A DNA stretch of 64,000 nt, from the NCBI GenBank assembly GCA_024707305.1, contig JANPZZ010000004.1, positions 1 to 64,000 on the forward strand, in the 5' to 3' direction. Each line of letters begins with the position of its first letter. Position 1 is the stretch's first letter. A model generated the notes under the pieces. The model saw only the letters and a program-made list of their open reading frames with translations, had not been told where the DNA came from and ran no database searches. The translations under genes were made by a program, and so were the position numbers. The stretch comes from Chitinophagaceae bacterium. Its GTDB lineage: Bacteria; Bacteroidota; Bacteroidia; Chitinophagales; Chitinophagaceae. This document shows positions 32,187 to 43,500 of this stretch, in pieces.

Positions 32187-32810
32187 ATGGATATAGCGTC
32201 TTTTGCAAGTTTGTATTCAAGTGCTGAGTCTCCTTTATTGGCGGAGATAAGTGAGCACACGCGGCTCAATCATCCGGAGCAGCATATGCTGAGTGGGCAT
32301 GTGCAGGGGAAATGGTTGGAGATGATCAGTCATATGATCCGCCCGCGGCGGGTGCTGGAGATTGGCACTTTTACTGGCTACAGTGCGCTTTGCCTGGCGG
32401 CCGGACTGGTGGACGATGGCGAATTGCACACGATTGAGCTGCGTGAGGCGGATGCCGCTACAGCGCGGGGCTATTTTAACCGCTCAGAATTCCACGACCG
32501 GATAATTTTACATACCGGAAATGCGTTACAAATCATCCCAACGCTGAAGGAAACATGGGATCTCGTGTTTATAGATGCAGATAAAACGGGATATAAAGCA
32601 TATTTTGACCTCGTTTTGCCCCATGTGCGGCCAAACGGTTTTATCTTAGCAGATAATATATTCTTCCACGGGCATGCACTGGAAGAGCAGCCGAAGGGTA
32701 AGAACGCAAAAGCGATAAAGGCTTTTAATGAAAAAATCCGGGAGCGTACGGATATTGAAAAACTGGTTATTACCATCCGCGATGGCCTGTACCTGATCCG
32801 GAAAAAGTAA
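32187..32810 (+). CDS. O-methyltransferase family 3 (SAM-dependent, class I)
   Basis: An intact 207-residue protein. The SAM-binding motif is VLEIGTFTGYSALCLAAGL, followed by LHTIELREADAATARGYF, DLVFIDADKTGYKAYFDLVLP and GGF-like ADNIFFHG, all typical of catechol/caffeoyl-CoA O-methyltransferase relatives. The substrate is unknown. The start codon follows a repeat array with no clear ribosome binding site, which is usual in this phylum. Confidence 0.92.
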   Translation: MDIASFASLYSSAESPLLAEISEHTRLNHPEQHMLSGHVQGKWLEMISHMIRPRRVLEIGTFTGYSALCLAAGLVDDGELHTIELREADAATARGYFNRSEFHDRIILHTGNALQIIPTLKETWDLVFIDADKTGYKAYFDLVLPHVRPNGFILADNIFFHGHALEEQPKGKNAKAIKAFNEKIRERTDIEKLVITIRDGLYLIRKK

Positions 32811-32834
32811 TAGCAAAAAAATAATCTGGCAACA

Positions 32835-33881
32835 GTGAAACATTACATCCTCATTCTCGTACTCGCCATAACAGCGCAGGTGGCAAATGCGCAGGGACGA
32901 GACGCGATTCAGGCATATATCGATAATTACAGGCTGCTGGCCATTGAAGAGATGCAACGCACGGGCGTACCGGCTGCCATCAAACTGGCCCAGGGCATCC
33001 ATGAAACCACGGCAGGCACCAGCGACCTCGTACAGCGCAGTAACAACCATTTTGGTATAAAATGCAAATCGAACTGGACTGGTGAATCGGTTTCACATAC
33101 GGATGACGCGCCCGATGAGTGCTTCCGCAAATATCCAAGTGCCGAAGAATCCTATCGTGATCATTCCAACTTCCTGAAAAATAACCAACGTTACGCGGCC
33201 CTCTTTAAACTGAAAGGTGAAGATTATAAGGGTTGGGCCCACGGATTGAAAAAAGCAGGATATGCCACCAATCCGAAATACCCCTTATTGCTGATTAAAA
33301 TTATTGAAGAATATAAGTTGCAGGATTATTCCTTAATGGCCCTTGGTAAAAAGGAGATTCCATTACAGGAATGGGCGGCGAACAGAAATTACAACGATGA
33401 AACACGATCGAGTCTTATTCCGGCCGTACAAAAAGAGATCGTAGAAGAAGCGCTGGAGGAAGAAGGTGTGTTGTTGGAAACAGCAAGCGCAAAAGATTAT
33501 CCCGATGCAGAATTTCGGATAAATGAAACACGCGTGATCTATGCAAAAGCCGGTACCAGTTTGCTGGCTATCGCTTTGCAATACGATATTCCATTGGTAC
33601 GGCTCTTTGAGTTTAATGAGATGCCCGAGCAGGAAACGCTTTCAAAATCACAACTTATTTTTCTTCAACGTAAAAGGAAAACCGGTGATACAGAATATCA
33701 CATTGTGAAAGCAGGCGAATCGCTCTATGATATTGCACAGGAAAGAGGTATCCGACTCGATGCACTACGCGAATTGAATCATCTTACTGTCGATATGTTG
33801 CCGAAAGCAGGATCGCAACTTTACCTGAAGAGAAAGGCAGGGGCCGCGCCTCCTGTTGTGAAAAACAGACAGGTGAGATAA
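32835..33881 (+). CDS. Secreted GH73-type glucosaminidase with LysM repeats
   Basis: A 348-residue protein starting at a GTG (VKHYILILVLAITAQVANAQ signal peptide). The catalytic domain has IKLAQGIHETTAGTSDLVQR with the catalytic Glu, then NNHFGIKCKSNWTG and AEESYRDHSNFLKNNQRYAALF, as in N-acetylglucosaminidases that cut peptidoglycan. Two LysM modules follow (RVIYAKAGTSLLAIALQYDI and YHIVKAGESLYDIAQERGI). It likely remodels the cell wall in the periplasm. It is 24 bp after the methyltransferase gene. Confidence 0.92.
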   Translation: MKHYILILVLAITAQVANAQGRDAIQAYIDNYRLLAIEEMQRTGVPAAIKLAQGIHETTAGTSDLVQRSNNHFGIKCKSNWTGESVSHTDDAPDECFRKYPSAEESYRDHSNFLKNNQRYAALFKLKGEDYKGWAHGLKKAGYATNPKYPLLLIKIIEEYKLQDYSLMALGKKEIPLQEWAANRNYNDETRSSLIPAVQKEIVEEALEEEGVLLETASAKDYPDAEFRINETRVIYAKAGTSLLAIALQYDIPLVRLFEFNEMPEQETLSKSQLIFLQRKRKTGDTEYHIVKAGESLYDIAQERGIRLDALRELNHLTVDMLPKAGSQLYLKRKAGAAPPVVKNRQVR

Positions 33882-33908
33882 AACAATCAGATCAGCAACC
33901 AAAACATT

Positions 33909-34445
33909 ATGACTTCAATTAAGATCCACGATAAAGAGTTTGAACCTTATCTTAAGGATGAGGACATTCAACAGCGAATAAAAGAAGTTGCGAAACAAAT
34001 AAGTGAGGACTATGCCGGGAAACGTCCACTCTTTGTGGCAGTGTTGAATGGCTCTTTTATGTTTGCTGCGGATCTTTTCAAATACCTGGAAATAGAAGCT
34101 GAGATTTGTTTCATCAAATTATCGTCGTACAAAGGCACGCAAAGTACCGGTAAAGTCATTACCACCATTGGCCTTGATGATGATTTGTTTGGCCGCGATG
34201 TGATTCTGGTGGAAGATATTGTAGATACGGGTAAGACGCTGCACAATTTCCTACCGCGGCTTATTCACCAGCAACCGAAATCCCTGCGCCTGGCTACTTT
34301 GTTGCATAAGCCGGAAGCAACTGTGCATCCACTTCAGCTCGACTATGTGGGCTTTGTAATTCCCAACAAATTTGTGGTGGGATATGGGTTGGATTATGAT
34401 GGGCTGGGCCGCAACCTGAAGGAAATTTATCAATTGGTTTCCTGA
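33909..34445 (+). CDS. hpt: Hypoxanthine phosphoribosyltransferase
   Basis: An intact 178-residue type I phosphoribosyltransferase. The PRPP-binding loop is VILVEDIVDTGKTLHNFL, and SFMFAADLFKYL, CFIKLSSYKGTQSTGKV and GFVIPNKFVVGYGLDYDGLGRNL match HPRT. It salvages hypoxanthine and guanine to IMP and GMP in the cytoplasm. Confidence 0.95.
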   Translation: MTSIKIHDKEFEPYLKDEDIQQRIKEVAKQISEDYAGKRPLFVAVLNGSFMFAADLFKYLEIEAEICFIKLSSYKGTQSTGKVITTIGLDDDLFGRDVILVEDIVDTGKTLHNFLPRLIHQQPKSLRLATLLHKPEATVHPLQLDYVGFVIPNKFVVGYGLDYDGLGRNLKEIYQLVS

Positions 34446-34496
34446 TTGTTATGGATTACGGGCAATTTTTATCAATTTTACGTTCAATATATCCGA

Positions 34497-36252
34497 TTGA
34501 AGACCGTAAGCACGATATTGCTTTGCCTGTTTTTATGCTTGCCTGCCATTTCCCAGCAGTACTATCTGCGAGGTGAAGTGAAGGATGAAGCGGGGAATCC
34601 TCTGCAAAATGTTACCATTCTTAGCCATCGCACGGGCTATGTATATAAAAGCGGGGGCATGGGGAGTTTTGGCATCATCAGCGCCAACCGCATCGACACA
34701 TTTACCTTCTCACTTGATGGATATAAGAAAGAAAAAGATATCCGCTGTTGCGGACAATTATCTGACCGTAAAATTGAAACGGGCACCACTAAGTAGTGGC
34801 AATACATCACGCTTCAACCGATTATTATCTTTCACAAAAGGCATGGTGCGCGAAGACCATCGTAAATGGTTTGCAGGCGATGAAACCTATGCTTCCATCG
34901 TTGAAAACAAATTCGTAACAGCACGCCAGTTTCCAAATACAGGGCTCTCTCTCAATGTGGATCGTGCTTCCTACAGCAACGTACGGCGTTTTTTGAATAT
35001 GGGCACTTTGGTGCCGCCTGATGCGGTACGGACAGAGGAGATGCTAAATTATTTTAACCTCAACTATCAACAACCTGTACCGGGCAACCTGTTTGATATA
35101 CGTACACAGGTTACCAATTGTCCCTGGAACGTGCAGAACCGTCTTTTTTTCATCAACCTTTCCGCACAAAAACTTAATCTCGATACGTTGCCTGCCAGCC
35201 ACCTGGTGTTTTTGATTGATGTTTCCGGCAGCATGGATATGCCCAACCGTCTTCCATTGCTGCAATCGGCATTTCGAATGCTGGTGAGCAACCTGCGAGA
35301 TAAAGATTCAGTTGCAATTGTAGTTTACGGAGGTATTACAGCCACGATGTTGAAAACGACAAGTGGTGCTGAGAAAGACACAATCCTGAAAGTAATTGAT
35401 AAACTGACGCCTGGAGGAAGCACGCCTGGTGAATCGGGCATCCGGTTGGCATATAGTATTGCACGCAATCATTTTATTCAGGGTGGAAACAACCGCGTGG
35501 TGCTGGCTACCGATGGCGACTTTAATGTGGGGCTGCGTACAGAGGAAGAACTGGATGAACTCATTACCCGCAACCGTGAATCGGGTATTTATCTTACCTG
35601 TCTTGGGGTGGGAATGGGTAATTATAAAGACTCTAAAATCCAAACGCTGGCAAAAAAAGGTAATGGAAACTTTGCTTACCTGGATAATTATGGAGAAGCG
35701 GAAAAAGTATTGCTGAAAGAATTTACACAAACACTTTATGCTGTGGCCGACGATGCGTATATGAATGTTGAATTCAATCCTTCCTTTGTAAAAAATTACA
35801 GGCTGATTGGATTCGATAATAAGGTGGGTGCTTTAAACGACACCACTGCATCTGTGGAAGGTGGAGAAATTGGTTCTGGTTATTCCATGACCGGCATCTT
35901 TGAGTTGGAACCGAACTATGGTGATACAGTTACACTCGAGCGGCTTGCGCAGATTCAATTGCGTTATCGCCATGCGAATGATACAATATTGCAACACATG
36001 CAACACGATGCGTATTATAATTTTGAACCGATACAAAAACTGGACTCTTCTTATGGCTTTGGTGCGGCAGTAGCCATGTTTGGATCACTATTGAAGCAAT
36101 CATCGTTTGTTAAACCAGCATTGTGGACCGACCTGGTGCTACTGGCACAACGATATGCTTCACCCAACGATATTTTGCAACAGGAGTTTATCCATCTGGT
36201 GGAACTGGCTCGCGAACGATATACAAAAAAGAAGAAAAGAAACTCCCGCTGA
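34497..36252 (+). CDS. VWA-domain protein with N-terminal CarboxypepD_reg-like domain (one frameshift)
   Basis: About 584 residues. I place the start at TTG 34497, giving the signal peptide LKTVSTILLCLFLCLPAISQ; a TTG at 34446 is possible but adds a non-signal stretch. A carboxypeptidase-regulatory-like module follows (YLRGEVKDEAGNPLQNVTIL), then an extra A at 34732-34736 shifts the frame to ISAVADNYLTVKLK. The centre is a von Willebrand A domain with intact MIDAS motif (LIDVSGSMDMPNR, then TPGGSTPGESG and LATDGDFNVG), preceded by NTGLSLNVDRASYSNVRRFL as in YfbK-type proteins. It is likely exported; partners are unknown. Confidence 0.88.
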
Positions 36253-36276
36253 TCGGAGATCATGTTTTATCGCAGT

Positions 36277-36311
36277 AAAAAAAAGCGCCACGTGAAACGC
36301 AGCGCTTTTTT
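36277..36311. terminator. Bidirectional terminator between VWA gene and tig
   Basis: An A run followed by GCGC at 36285-36288, a loop of about 13 bases and GCGCTTTTTT at 36302-36311. The A and T arms extend the stem, and it reads as a terminator in both directions between two convergent genes. Confidence 0.7.
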
Positions 36312-36312
36312 C

Positions 36313-37689
36313 TTAGTGGTGATGATTCTCAACCATTTTGGTAAAATCATCTGCCGAAATACTTTGGTCTTTTGGATTAACCTGGGTTTCGGCCCATTCA
36401 AATATCTTTTGCGTTTGCAGGCGATTGTAAGAATCCTCTACATACTTGCGGTCCTGCATCATTTTCTCAACGTAACTGTCCATCCAGGGTTGTTGATCAG
36501 CACCGGCACCCATGCCGCCCATGTAACCTAAAAGTTGCTGGCGGGCAAACTGACGGATTTCATCAGGATCCACCTGGAGTTCGTTTTCAAACACAATCTT
36601 TTCACTGATAAGGGTCCAGGTAAGTTGTTTCAGGAAGCCGGGGAATTCCTGGTCTACCTGCTCATCCGTTTTTGTAGCACTATTTTCCTCGTTTTCGCCT
36701 TGCGTTTTAATCCATTTTTTCAGGAAAGACTCAGGGAAATTGATTGTTGTATGATCAAGCAGCAGGTGATAAATCTGATCGTGGATCTGATTGCGCGCCT
36801 GGCTGTTCCAGTAATTTTGAATTTCTTCTTTGATTTTATTGCGGAAGTCCTGCTCAGTTACCACTTCACCACCGGGGTACAGTTGGTTAAAGAATTCTGC
36901 ATTCAGCTCTTTCTTCTCCAGCAGTCCAACTTTTGTAATCTGCAATTTGAAACGGCGGTTGGTGTCGCCTTTTTCAAGTCCGAGGTCGCTCAGGATAAAT
37001 TCCAGTTCTTTTTCTTCGAAAGCGTCAGCCAGCACGAATTCGATGCTGTCTTCTGCTTTTTTACCCATCAGGCTTGCGCGTGCATCGCCTTTGAAATATT
37101 TAACGAGTAAAGAATTGTCTTTAACGATGCCGTCTTCTTTAGGCTGGCCATTTTCGTCGAGCTCAGTAAATACAACATTTACCACGTTCTCTTCTGAATC
37201 CACCGCTTCTTTATCCAGCATGTTACCATAGCGGTTTTGCAGGCGGCTTACTTCATTGTCGATCATTTCGTCGGTCACATCCACCACATATCTGGTGATG
37301 GGCGCTGTTGTGAAAGAAGGCAGGTCGAATTCAGGCTTCAGCCCAATTTCAAAATGGAAAGTATAATCGCCTGGATTGTTTACATCCATTGTGCTGAAGT
37401 CAGCATCCAGAGGAAGTGGTTGCGCGAAAATGTCAACCTTGTTATTTTGAAGGTGTCCGATCAATTCGCGGTCTACGGTACGCAGTACTTCGTCAGTAAA
37501 CAGCGAAGGGCCGTACATTTTTTTAATCAGACCGGCGGGGACCATGCCTTTACGGAAGCCGGGAATGTTTGCTTTCTTACTATAATCTTTAAGTGCTTTT
37601 TCGAAAGAAGGGAGGTAATCTTTTTTCTCCAGCGTCACGGTCAGCTTTTCATGCAGCAAGCCGATGTTTTCCTTAGTGACAGTTGCCAT
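36313..37689 (-). CDS. tig: Trigger factor
   Basis: An intact 458-residue trigger factor. The ribosome-binding N-domain has the signature IPGFRKGMVPAGLIKKMYG, followed by a degenerate PPIase region (EENVVNVVFTELDENGQ, LMGKKAEDSIEF) and a long helical C-domain (FFNQLYPGGEVVTEQDFRNKIKEEIQ). It helps nascent chains fold at the ribosome exit. The stop lies next to a bidirectional terminator and tRNA-Leu lies upstream on the same strand. Confidence 0.95.
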   Translation of the reverse strand: MATVTKENIGLLHEKLTVTLEKKDYLPSFEKALKDYSKKANIPGFRKGMVPAGLIKKMYGPSLFTDEVLRTVDRELIGHLQNNKVDIFAQPLPLDADFSTMDVNNPGDYTFHFEIGLKPEFDLPSFTTAPITRYVVDVTDEMIDNEVSRLQNRYGNMLDKEAVDSEENVVNVVFTELDENGQPKEDGIVKDNSLLVKYFKGDARASLMGKKAEDSIEFVLADAFEEKELEFILSDLGLEKGDTNRRFKLQITKVGLLEKKELNAEFFNQLYPGGEVVTEQDFRNKIKEEIQNYWNSQARNQIHDQIYHLLLDHTTINFPESFLKKWIKTQGENEENSATKTDEQVDQEFPGFLKQLTWTLISEKIVFENELQVDPDEIRQFARQQLLGYMGGMGAGADQQPWMDSYVEKMMQDRKYVEDSYNRLQTQKIFEWAETQVNPKDQSISADDFTKMVENHHH

Positions 37690-37749
37690 GTTTTCAATTT
37701 TGAGCCCCCATAGCCCGTTTGGGGGAAGTAAATATTGAGGGACCTTTTA

Positions 37750-37770
37750 GGGGGCCTCGGGTTAGCCCCC
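37750..37770 (-). terminator. Possible hairpin terminator after tRNA-Leu
   Basis: GGGGGC at 37750-37755 pairs with GCCCCC at 37765-37770, loop nine bases. On the minus strand it follows the tRNA by 12 bp and is followed by a weak TAAAAGG tail. Without a T run this is only suggestive. Confidence 0.3.
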
Positions 37771-37782
37771 GGGCGGGGATTG

Positions 37783-37864
37783 TCCGGATGGAGGGACTCG
37801 AACCCCCACACCTTGCGGCATCAGATCCTAAGTCTGACGTGTCTACCAATTTCACCACATCCGG
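37783..37864 (-). tRNA. tRNA-Leu, anticodon TAG
   Basis: On the minus strand the acceptor CCGGATG pairs with CATCCGG, discriminator A. The anticodon stem TCAGA/TCTGA encloses the loop CTTAGGA, giving anticodon TAG (reads CUA). A long variable arm (TGCCGCAAGGTGTG) marks a class II tRNA, and the T loop is GGTTCGAGTCC. The 3' CCA is not encoded. About 82 nt. Confidence 0.95.
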
Positions 37865-37980
37865 TTAAGAACTATCGAATTATCCCGGATATCCGGGGTG
37901 TTTTCGATTCGGGCAGCAAATGTAGCGCATTTTGAGTAAAAGCGGGCGTGTTTTTTTGTCAATTTGCAGCCTGCCGTGGC

Positions 37981-37998
37981 CTGGCGGAATTCCGCCAG
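37981..37998. repeat. 18-bp perfect palindrome
   Basis: CTGGCGGAATTCCGCCAG is a perfect palindrome in the 259-bp gap between tRNA-Leu and the rel gene. The surrounding bases are rich in GCC/GGC repeats (CCGGCCACCGGCC at about 38040). It could be a protein-binding site or the tip of a hairpin. No gene is seen in this gap. Confidence 0.55.
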
Positions 37999-38123
37999 CA
38001 GCCGGGTTTCTGGCGTTTTTCACTCCTGCCAATGGTGTTCCGGCCACCGGCCAACGGCGCAATCGGCCCGAAGGGGCATATCAGGTACACCATCTTTTTT
38101 ATGTAAATTCGTAGTTCTGACAC

Positions 38124-40376
38124 ATGGAAACGATCGCGCAAACACCAAAATATAATCTCAACGAGGAACAGGAACGTAAACTGATCCTCAGAGAGTACCG
38201 TTCCCTTCTCCGCAGCCTGAAAACCAAGCTTAAGCCAGGTGATAAAAACCTATTGCGTACGGCTTTTGAAATGGCAGCAGACGCCCATAAAACGATGCGC
38301 CGAAAAAAGCGGTGAGCCTTACATTCTCCATCCGCTGGCGGTAGCGAAAATCTGTACAGAGGAAATCGGACTCGGTATCCGTTCCAGCATTTGCTCCTTA
38401 TTGCATGATACTGTAGAGGATACAGATATTTCATTAGAAGATATTGAACGCGAATTCGGACAAGAAATCGCGCGTATCGTCGACGGGTTAACGAAAATCT
38501 CTAATGTCATTGATATCAATGCCTCACAACAGGCAGAGAACTTCAAGAAGATACTACTCACACTTACGGATGATCCACGTGTAATACTGATTAAGCTCGC
38601 CGACCGACTGCATAATATGCGCACGCTGGAAAGTATGAAGCGTGAGAAGCAGTTAAAAATCGCTTCTGAAACGGTGTACGTGTATGCACCACTGGCCCAC
38701 CGCATGGGGCTTTACAGCATCAAGACGGAAATGGAAGACCTGGCGATGAAGTACATGGAGCCTGATGTTTATCGCGACATTGCCAAAAAACTTGCTGAAA
38801 CAAAAAGAGAACGTACAAAATATATCAACGAATTTATTCGCCCTATCAAGGAAAAACTGGAGAAGGGAAATTTTAAATTCGAGATCTATGGCCGCCCCAA
38901 GAGTATTCATTCTATTTGGAATAAAATGAAGAAAAAGGGAGTGGATTTTGAAGAAGTGTATGACCTTTTCGCCATACGCGTATTACTTGATTCGCCTCAT
39001 GAACGTGAGAAAGAAGATTGCTGGAAAGTGTACTCGATGATTACGGATGAGTACACCCCATCTCCTGAAAGATTGCGCGACTGGTTGAGTAATCCCAAAT
39101 CGAATGGATATGAAGCGCTTCATACTACTGTGATGGGTCCGCAGGGTAAATGGGTGGAAGTGCAGATTCGCACAAAAAGAATGAATGAGATTGCGGAAAA
39201 AGGTCTTGCAGCCCATTGGAAATACAAAGAAGGTACATCCGATGAAAGCAGGTTTGATAAATGGTTCCAACAGATACGTGAAGTAATCAGCAACCAGGAA
39301 ACGGATAGCATCGACTTCCTGCAGGATTTCAAAACAAGTTTTCTTGCAGAAGAAATTTATGTTTACACACCGAAGGGTGATGTAAAAATGTTGCCGGTTG
39401 GATCTACTGCGCTCGATTTTGCCTTTGCCATCCACAGTGCTGTGGGTAGCAAAACTATTGGAGCCAAAGTAAATCACAAGCTGGTTCCAATCGGCCATAA
39501 ATTACGCAGTGGTGACCAGGTGGAAATTATCACCAGTAACAAACAAAAGCCCAATGAAGACTGGCTTGGTTATGTAGTTACAGCCAAAGCGCGCGGTCGT
39601 ATTAAAGATGCACTGAAAGAAGAGAAAAAAGGCAAATTGCAGACGAAGGGAAATATGCAGTACAGCGCAAGCTGGATGGCATGGGCGCTGTATTGAATGC
39701 GCATAATATTGAAGAACTCGTTCATTTTTATAAGCTTCCCTCCCAACTGGATCTTTTTTATCAGGTTGCTATTAAAAATATAGACCTGAAGGATATCAAA
39801 GATTTTAAGGTTGTTGGCGGCAACATCGAGCCTCCAAGGCCGACTAAAACACTACAGGAGTTTAAACAGGAGTTTTCACCACAGGTAAATCAGGCCGGAA
39901 AGAAAGATGCTGAACTGATTATATTTGGTGAAAGCAGTGATAAGATTGTTTACAATCTTGCTAATTGTTGCAAACCCATACCTGGGGATGACGTATTTGG
40001 ATTTGTAACTACAGGTAAAGGGCTGACAATACATCGCACAAACTGCCCCAATGCTGCGAAGCTGCTGGCCAATTATGGACACCGCGTGGTAAAAACAAAA
40101 TGGGCGAAGAATAAAGAAATTTCATTCCTCACAGGGGTGCGCATCATTGGTATGGATGATGTGGGTGTTATCCATAAAATCACCAACCTTATTTCCGGTG
40201 AGTTGCGAATCAATATCAGCGCACTGAGCGTAGAGGCGAAAGAAGGACTCTTTGAAGGAAACATTAAAGTGTTTGTGCATGATAAGGAGGAGCTTGATGA
40301 GCTAGTGAGCCGGTTGAAACAATTGCCTGGCATCGAATCGGTTGAACGCTTTGATACCGAGGATATAGCCGCCTAA
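38124..40376 (+). CDS. Bifunctional (p)ppGpp synthetase/hydrolase, RelA/SpoT family (two frameshifts)
   Basis: About 750 residues after repair. The HD hydrolase domain has YILHPLAVAKI, SLLHDTVEDTD and LADRLHNMRTL; the synthetase has FEIYGRPKSIHSIWNKMKKK, EVYDLFAIRVLL and EVQIRTKRMNEIAEKGLAAH; a TGS domain (EEIYVYTPKGDVKMLPVGST) and a C-terminal ACT domain follow. An extra A at 38303-38308 and a missing base near 39651-39653 (A run) break the frame; the second repair joins KGK to VQRKLDGMGAVLN. Both catalytic sites look intact, so it should make and degrade the alarmone in the cytoplasm. Confidence 0.94.
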
Positions 40377-40540
40377 GGGTTGCCGTCAGTAATATCAAAT
40401 GACATAAATAAGCGTTTCGCAGGTATTCGGAAATTTACGATCGACGCATATTACCCTTCTCCTAAAGCGGGCGTAAACATTTTTTACTTAACTTGTTTCG
40501 TCAGCGCCTGCGGCGCGTTCTATACAATTACAGCACTGCT

Positions 40541-43500
40541 ATGAGAAGGACGATTCAGGGATTCCTGTTATTGATACTAATTTGTATGTCCGGTCTGGTT
40601 CATGCCCAGAATTTCTCCTTCAACTGTACGCGTGATACCGTAATTTCTGGCTGTGCATCTTCCCCCTGTTTTACGTTAAAAACTCTTGCGCCCGATATCC
40701 GGTCACTCTCTACAGGATATACGGTTAATCCTATCAACACAAGCCTGGGTGCATGTGTTCCACAATATTCTGATCCTGCATTAGCGGGACAACCCACCGA
40801 CCTTGTCAACGATGACACCTATAGCGGTGTGATACCAATTGGTTTTCCATTTACATTTTTCGGCACAACATACAATAGTCTTGTAGTGAGTAGTAATGGT
40901 GCTGTGAGTTTTGATCTCTCGCGAGCGGGCGGTTTTGCGCATTATGGTTTGTTTAGAAATGGAGGCGCGCTGGCCGACGTGGGTGTACCTGAAGATTTAC
41001 CAAGTATGTTGTATGATGCTGCGCAGATCATGGGTGTTTATCACGACATGGATATTACGATCAACACTTCACCTAACCGGCGAATTAGATATCTTACAAC
41101 CGGAGCTGCGCCTACACGTAAATGGGTCTTAACTTTTTTGAAATACCCCTGTATGATTGCGGCGCACAATTTCGCAACACGCACCAGATTATTTTGAATG
41201 AAAGCACCGGCATTATTGAAGTGATGGTATTCGGAAAAGAGATCTGTAGCAGTTGGAATGGCGGACGTGCAATGATCGGCATTCAGAATGCAACACGCGA
41301 TCAGGCTGTGATGGCTCCCGCAAGACGTGCATCAGACATGCCATGGGGCAATTCAACATTTAACGAAAGCTGGCGTTTTGTACCCTCTGGCGGCGCTTCA
41401 TTATTCAAGCGCGCAGAATTGTATGTATTAGGAAACGCAACCCCACAGGCAACCCTCACAGTACCTACCACGGTAGTAAACGGCAACCTCGGGTTGTGGT
41501 TCCCTAACCTTTGTCCGCCCGCAGGTACTACAACGACATATATTATCAAATCTGTTTACTCAAAAAATGATGATCCCGCGGTAGAGGTTGCCGGATACGA
41601 CACCGTGCGTGTTGTTCGCACTGCAGCTGCCGACCTCGGCGCTACTGCTGTATCAAGTCCTTCACCTTGCGGATCCAATGGCGGTTCTGTTACAGCTTCT
41701 GTGCCTTCAGGAAACGGAAGCGGCACTTATCAATATAGTATCACATCTGCAGCGGGCCCCTGGCAATCAAGTCCCACATTCAGTAACCTGGCTCCCGGCA
41801 GTTATACTGTATATGTGGATGATATAAATAGCAACTGTACGGGTGCTGCAACTGTTGTTGTAGACAACAGCGGCAACCTGCCAGTTAGCTTTACCATTAC
41901 TGGCTCCACCTGCCCTGGTGCACGTAACGGCACTGTCACTGTCAATGCTGGCAACAGCCCGGGACTTGAATACAGAATTGGTACCAATGCCTGGCAAAGT
42001 TCCAACGTATTTACAGGGCTGCTGGCCTTCAACGGTTATCTAATCAGCGTGAGAGACAACATTACAGGTTGCACTGCGACCAACGTAAGTGTGAATGTAC
42101 CCGAGGGCGCTACCACTGTAACAGGTACTGCCACGGCGACAGCAACTTCCTGTGCGGGCCAGGCAAATGGGGGTATTACTGTAACCTCGACATCGGGAAC
42201 CGGGCCCTATGAGTATTCAATCAATAATGGTACAAGCTGGCAGGCAGATAATAGATTTAATGGGCTGGCCGCGGGGCCTTATAATGTGCTTATCAGGGAA
42301 GCTGGCATTTGCGTAAGCAACCCCATTAGCGTCAACGTTCCCTCGGGCAGCGGACTTACACCCACTGTTACTCATACAGGCACCACCTGCGCGGGCGTTA
42401 GCAACGGAACCATTACGATCGATTTTCCCACAGGAACAACGGCTCCATATACCGTCGTGTTAGACGGAACTTCAAGCACGGTCAATAATTCTACAGTAAC
42501 GTTTACAGAAATTGCAGCCGGTGCGCATAGCATATTTGTGACCGATGCATCTGGTTGTTCCACTGTTAATGCCATTAATGTCACTGTAGCTTCCGGAACT
42601 GGTTTTGATGCCAGCGTAACGGATGTGCCTACTTCCTGTGCAGGGGGTAAACGATGGTGCTGTGCGTGTAGTTCCAAATGCGCCTGCTGCGGCACCGTAT
42701 ACCGTTACATTGATGCCCGGTAATATTGTGCAAACAGGAAATGGTCCCTTTGAGTTTGGAGGACTTACGCCAGGTGCTTATACCGTTACTGTAGTAGACG
42801 ATGCAGGTTGTAGTTTCAATTCGGCGAACATTGTTGTTACCGCTGGTTCAGGGCTGCAACTGGTTGCAACACCTTCAAATGCATCCTGCACCGGCGTTAA
42901 CAATGGTACCATAGCAGTAACCAGCAATGGCGCTGCACCGATTATTTTTTTGCTGGATGGTGTTACACAAATTGCCAGCACGGGTAATAGCGCCACGTTT
43001 ACCAATATCGCTGCCGGTGATCATATCATTACAGCAATTGACAATAATAATTGTGTAACGACAACACCGGTAAACGTAATTGTTGGTACTGGTTCCGGAT
43101 TTACAGCCACGCATTCCGTAACAAATGTGCGCTGCGCAACAGGCACGGACGGCGTAATTGATGTAACAATTGATAATCCCGACGGAGGTACATATAGTTT
43201 TAATCTGAACGGAACCACTATTTACAATGGAAGTTCAGGTGCGCAGTTTACCGGACTGGCAGCAGGAATCTATAACCTGTTGATCACAGACGCTGCAGGA
43301 TGTACGTTCACAATTGCTAATATTAATATTTCCGAACCAGACCCATTGTCGGCAACGGCAACAATTACAGACGCCTCCTGCTTTGGTGCTGCTGATGGTC
43401 AAATCGCAGTTTCTGTAAACGGAGGAACTGCGCCATTTACTTATTCTATCGATAATAACACGTTTGTTAACTCCAACCAGTTTAATACAGCCGCAGGGGT

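Noticed and set aside
37735-38155. Short open frames around the tRNA gene
   Set aside because: They overlap the tRNA or GC-rich inverted sequence and show no conserved features.
39651-39660. Programmed frameshift in the rel gene
   Set aside because: No slippery heptamer or downstream structure stands out, and similar single-base breaks occur in many unrelated genes nearby.
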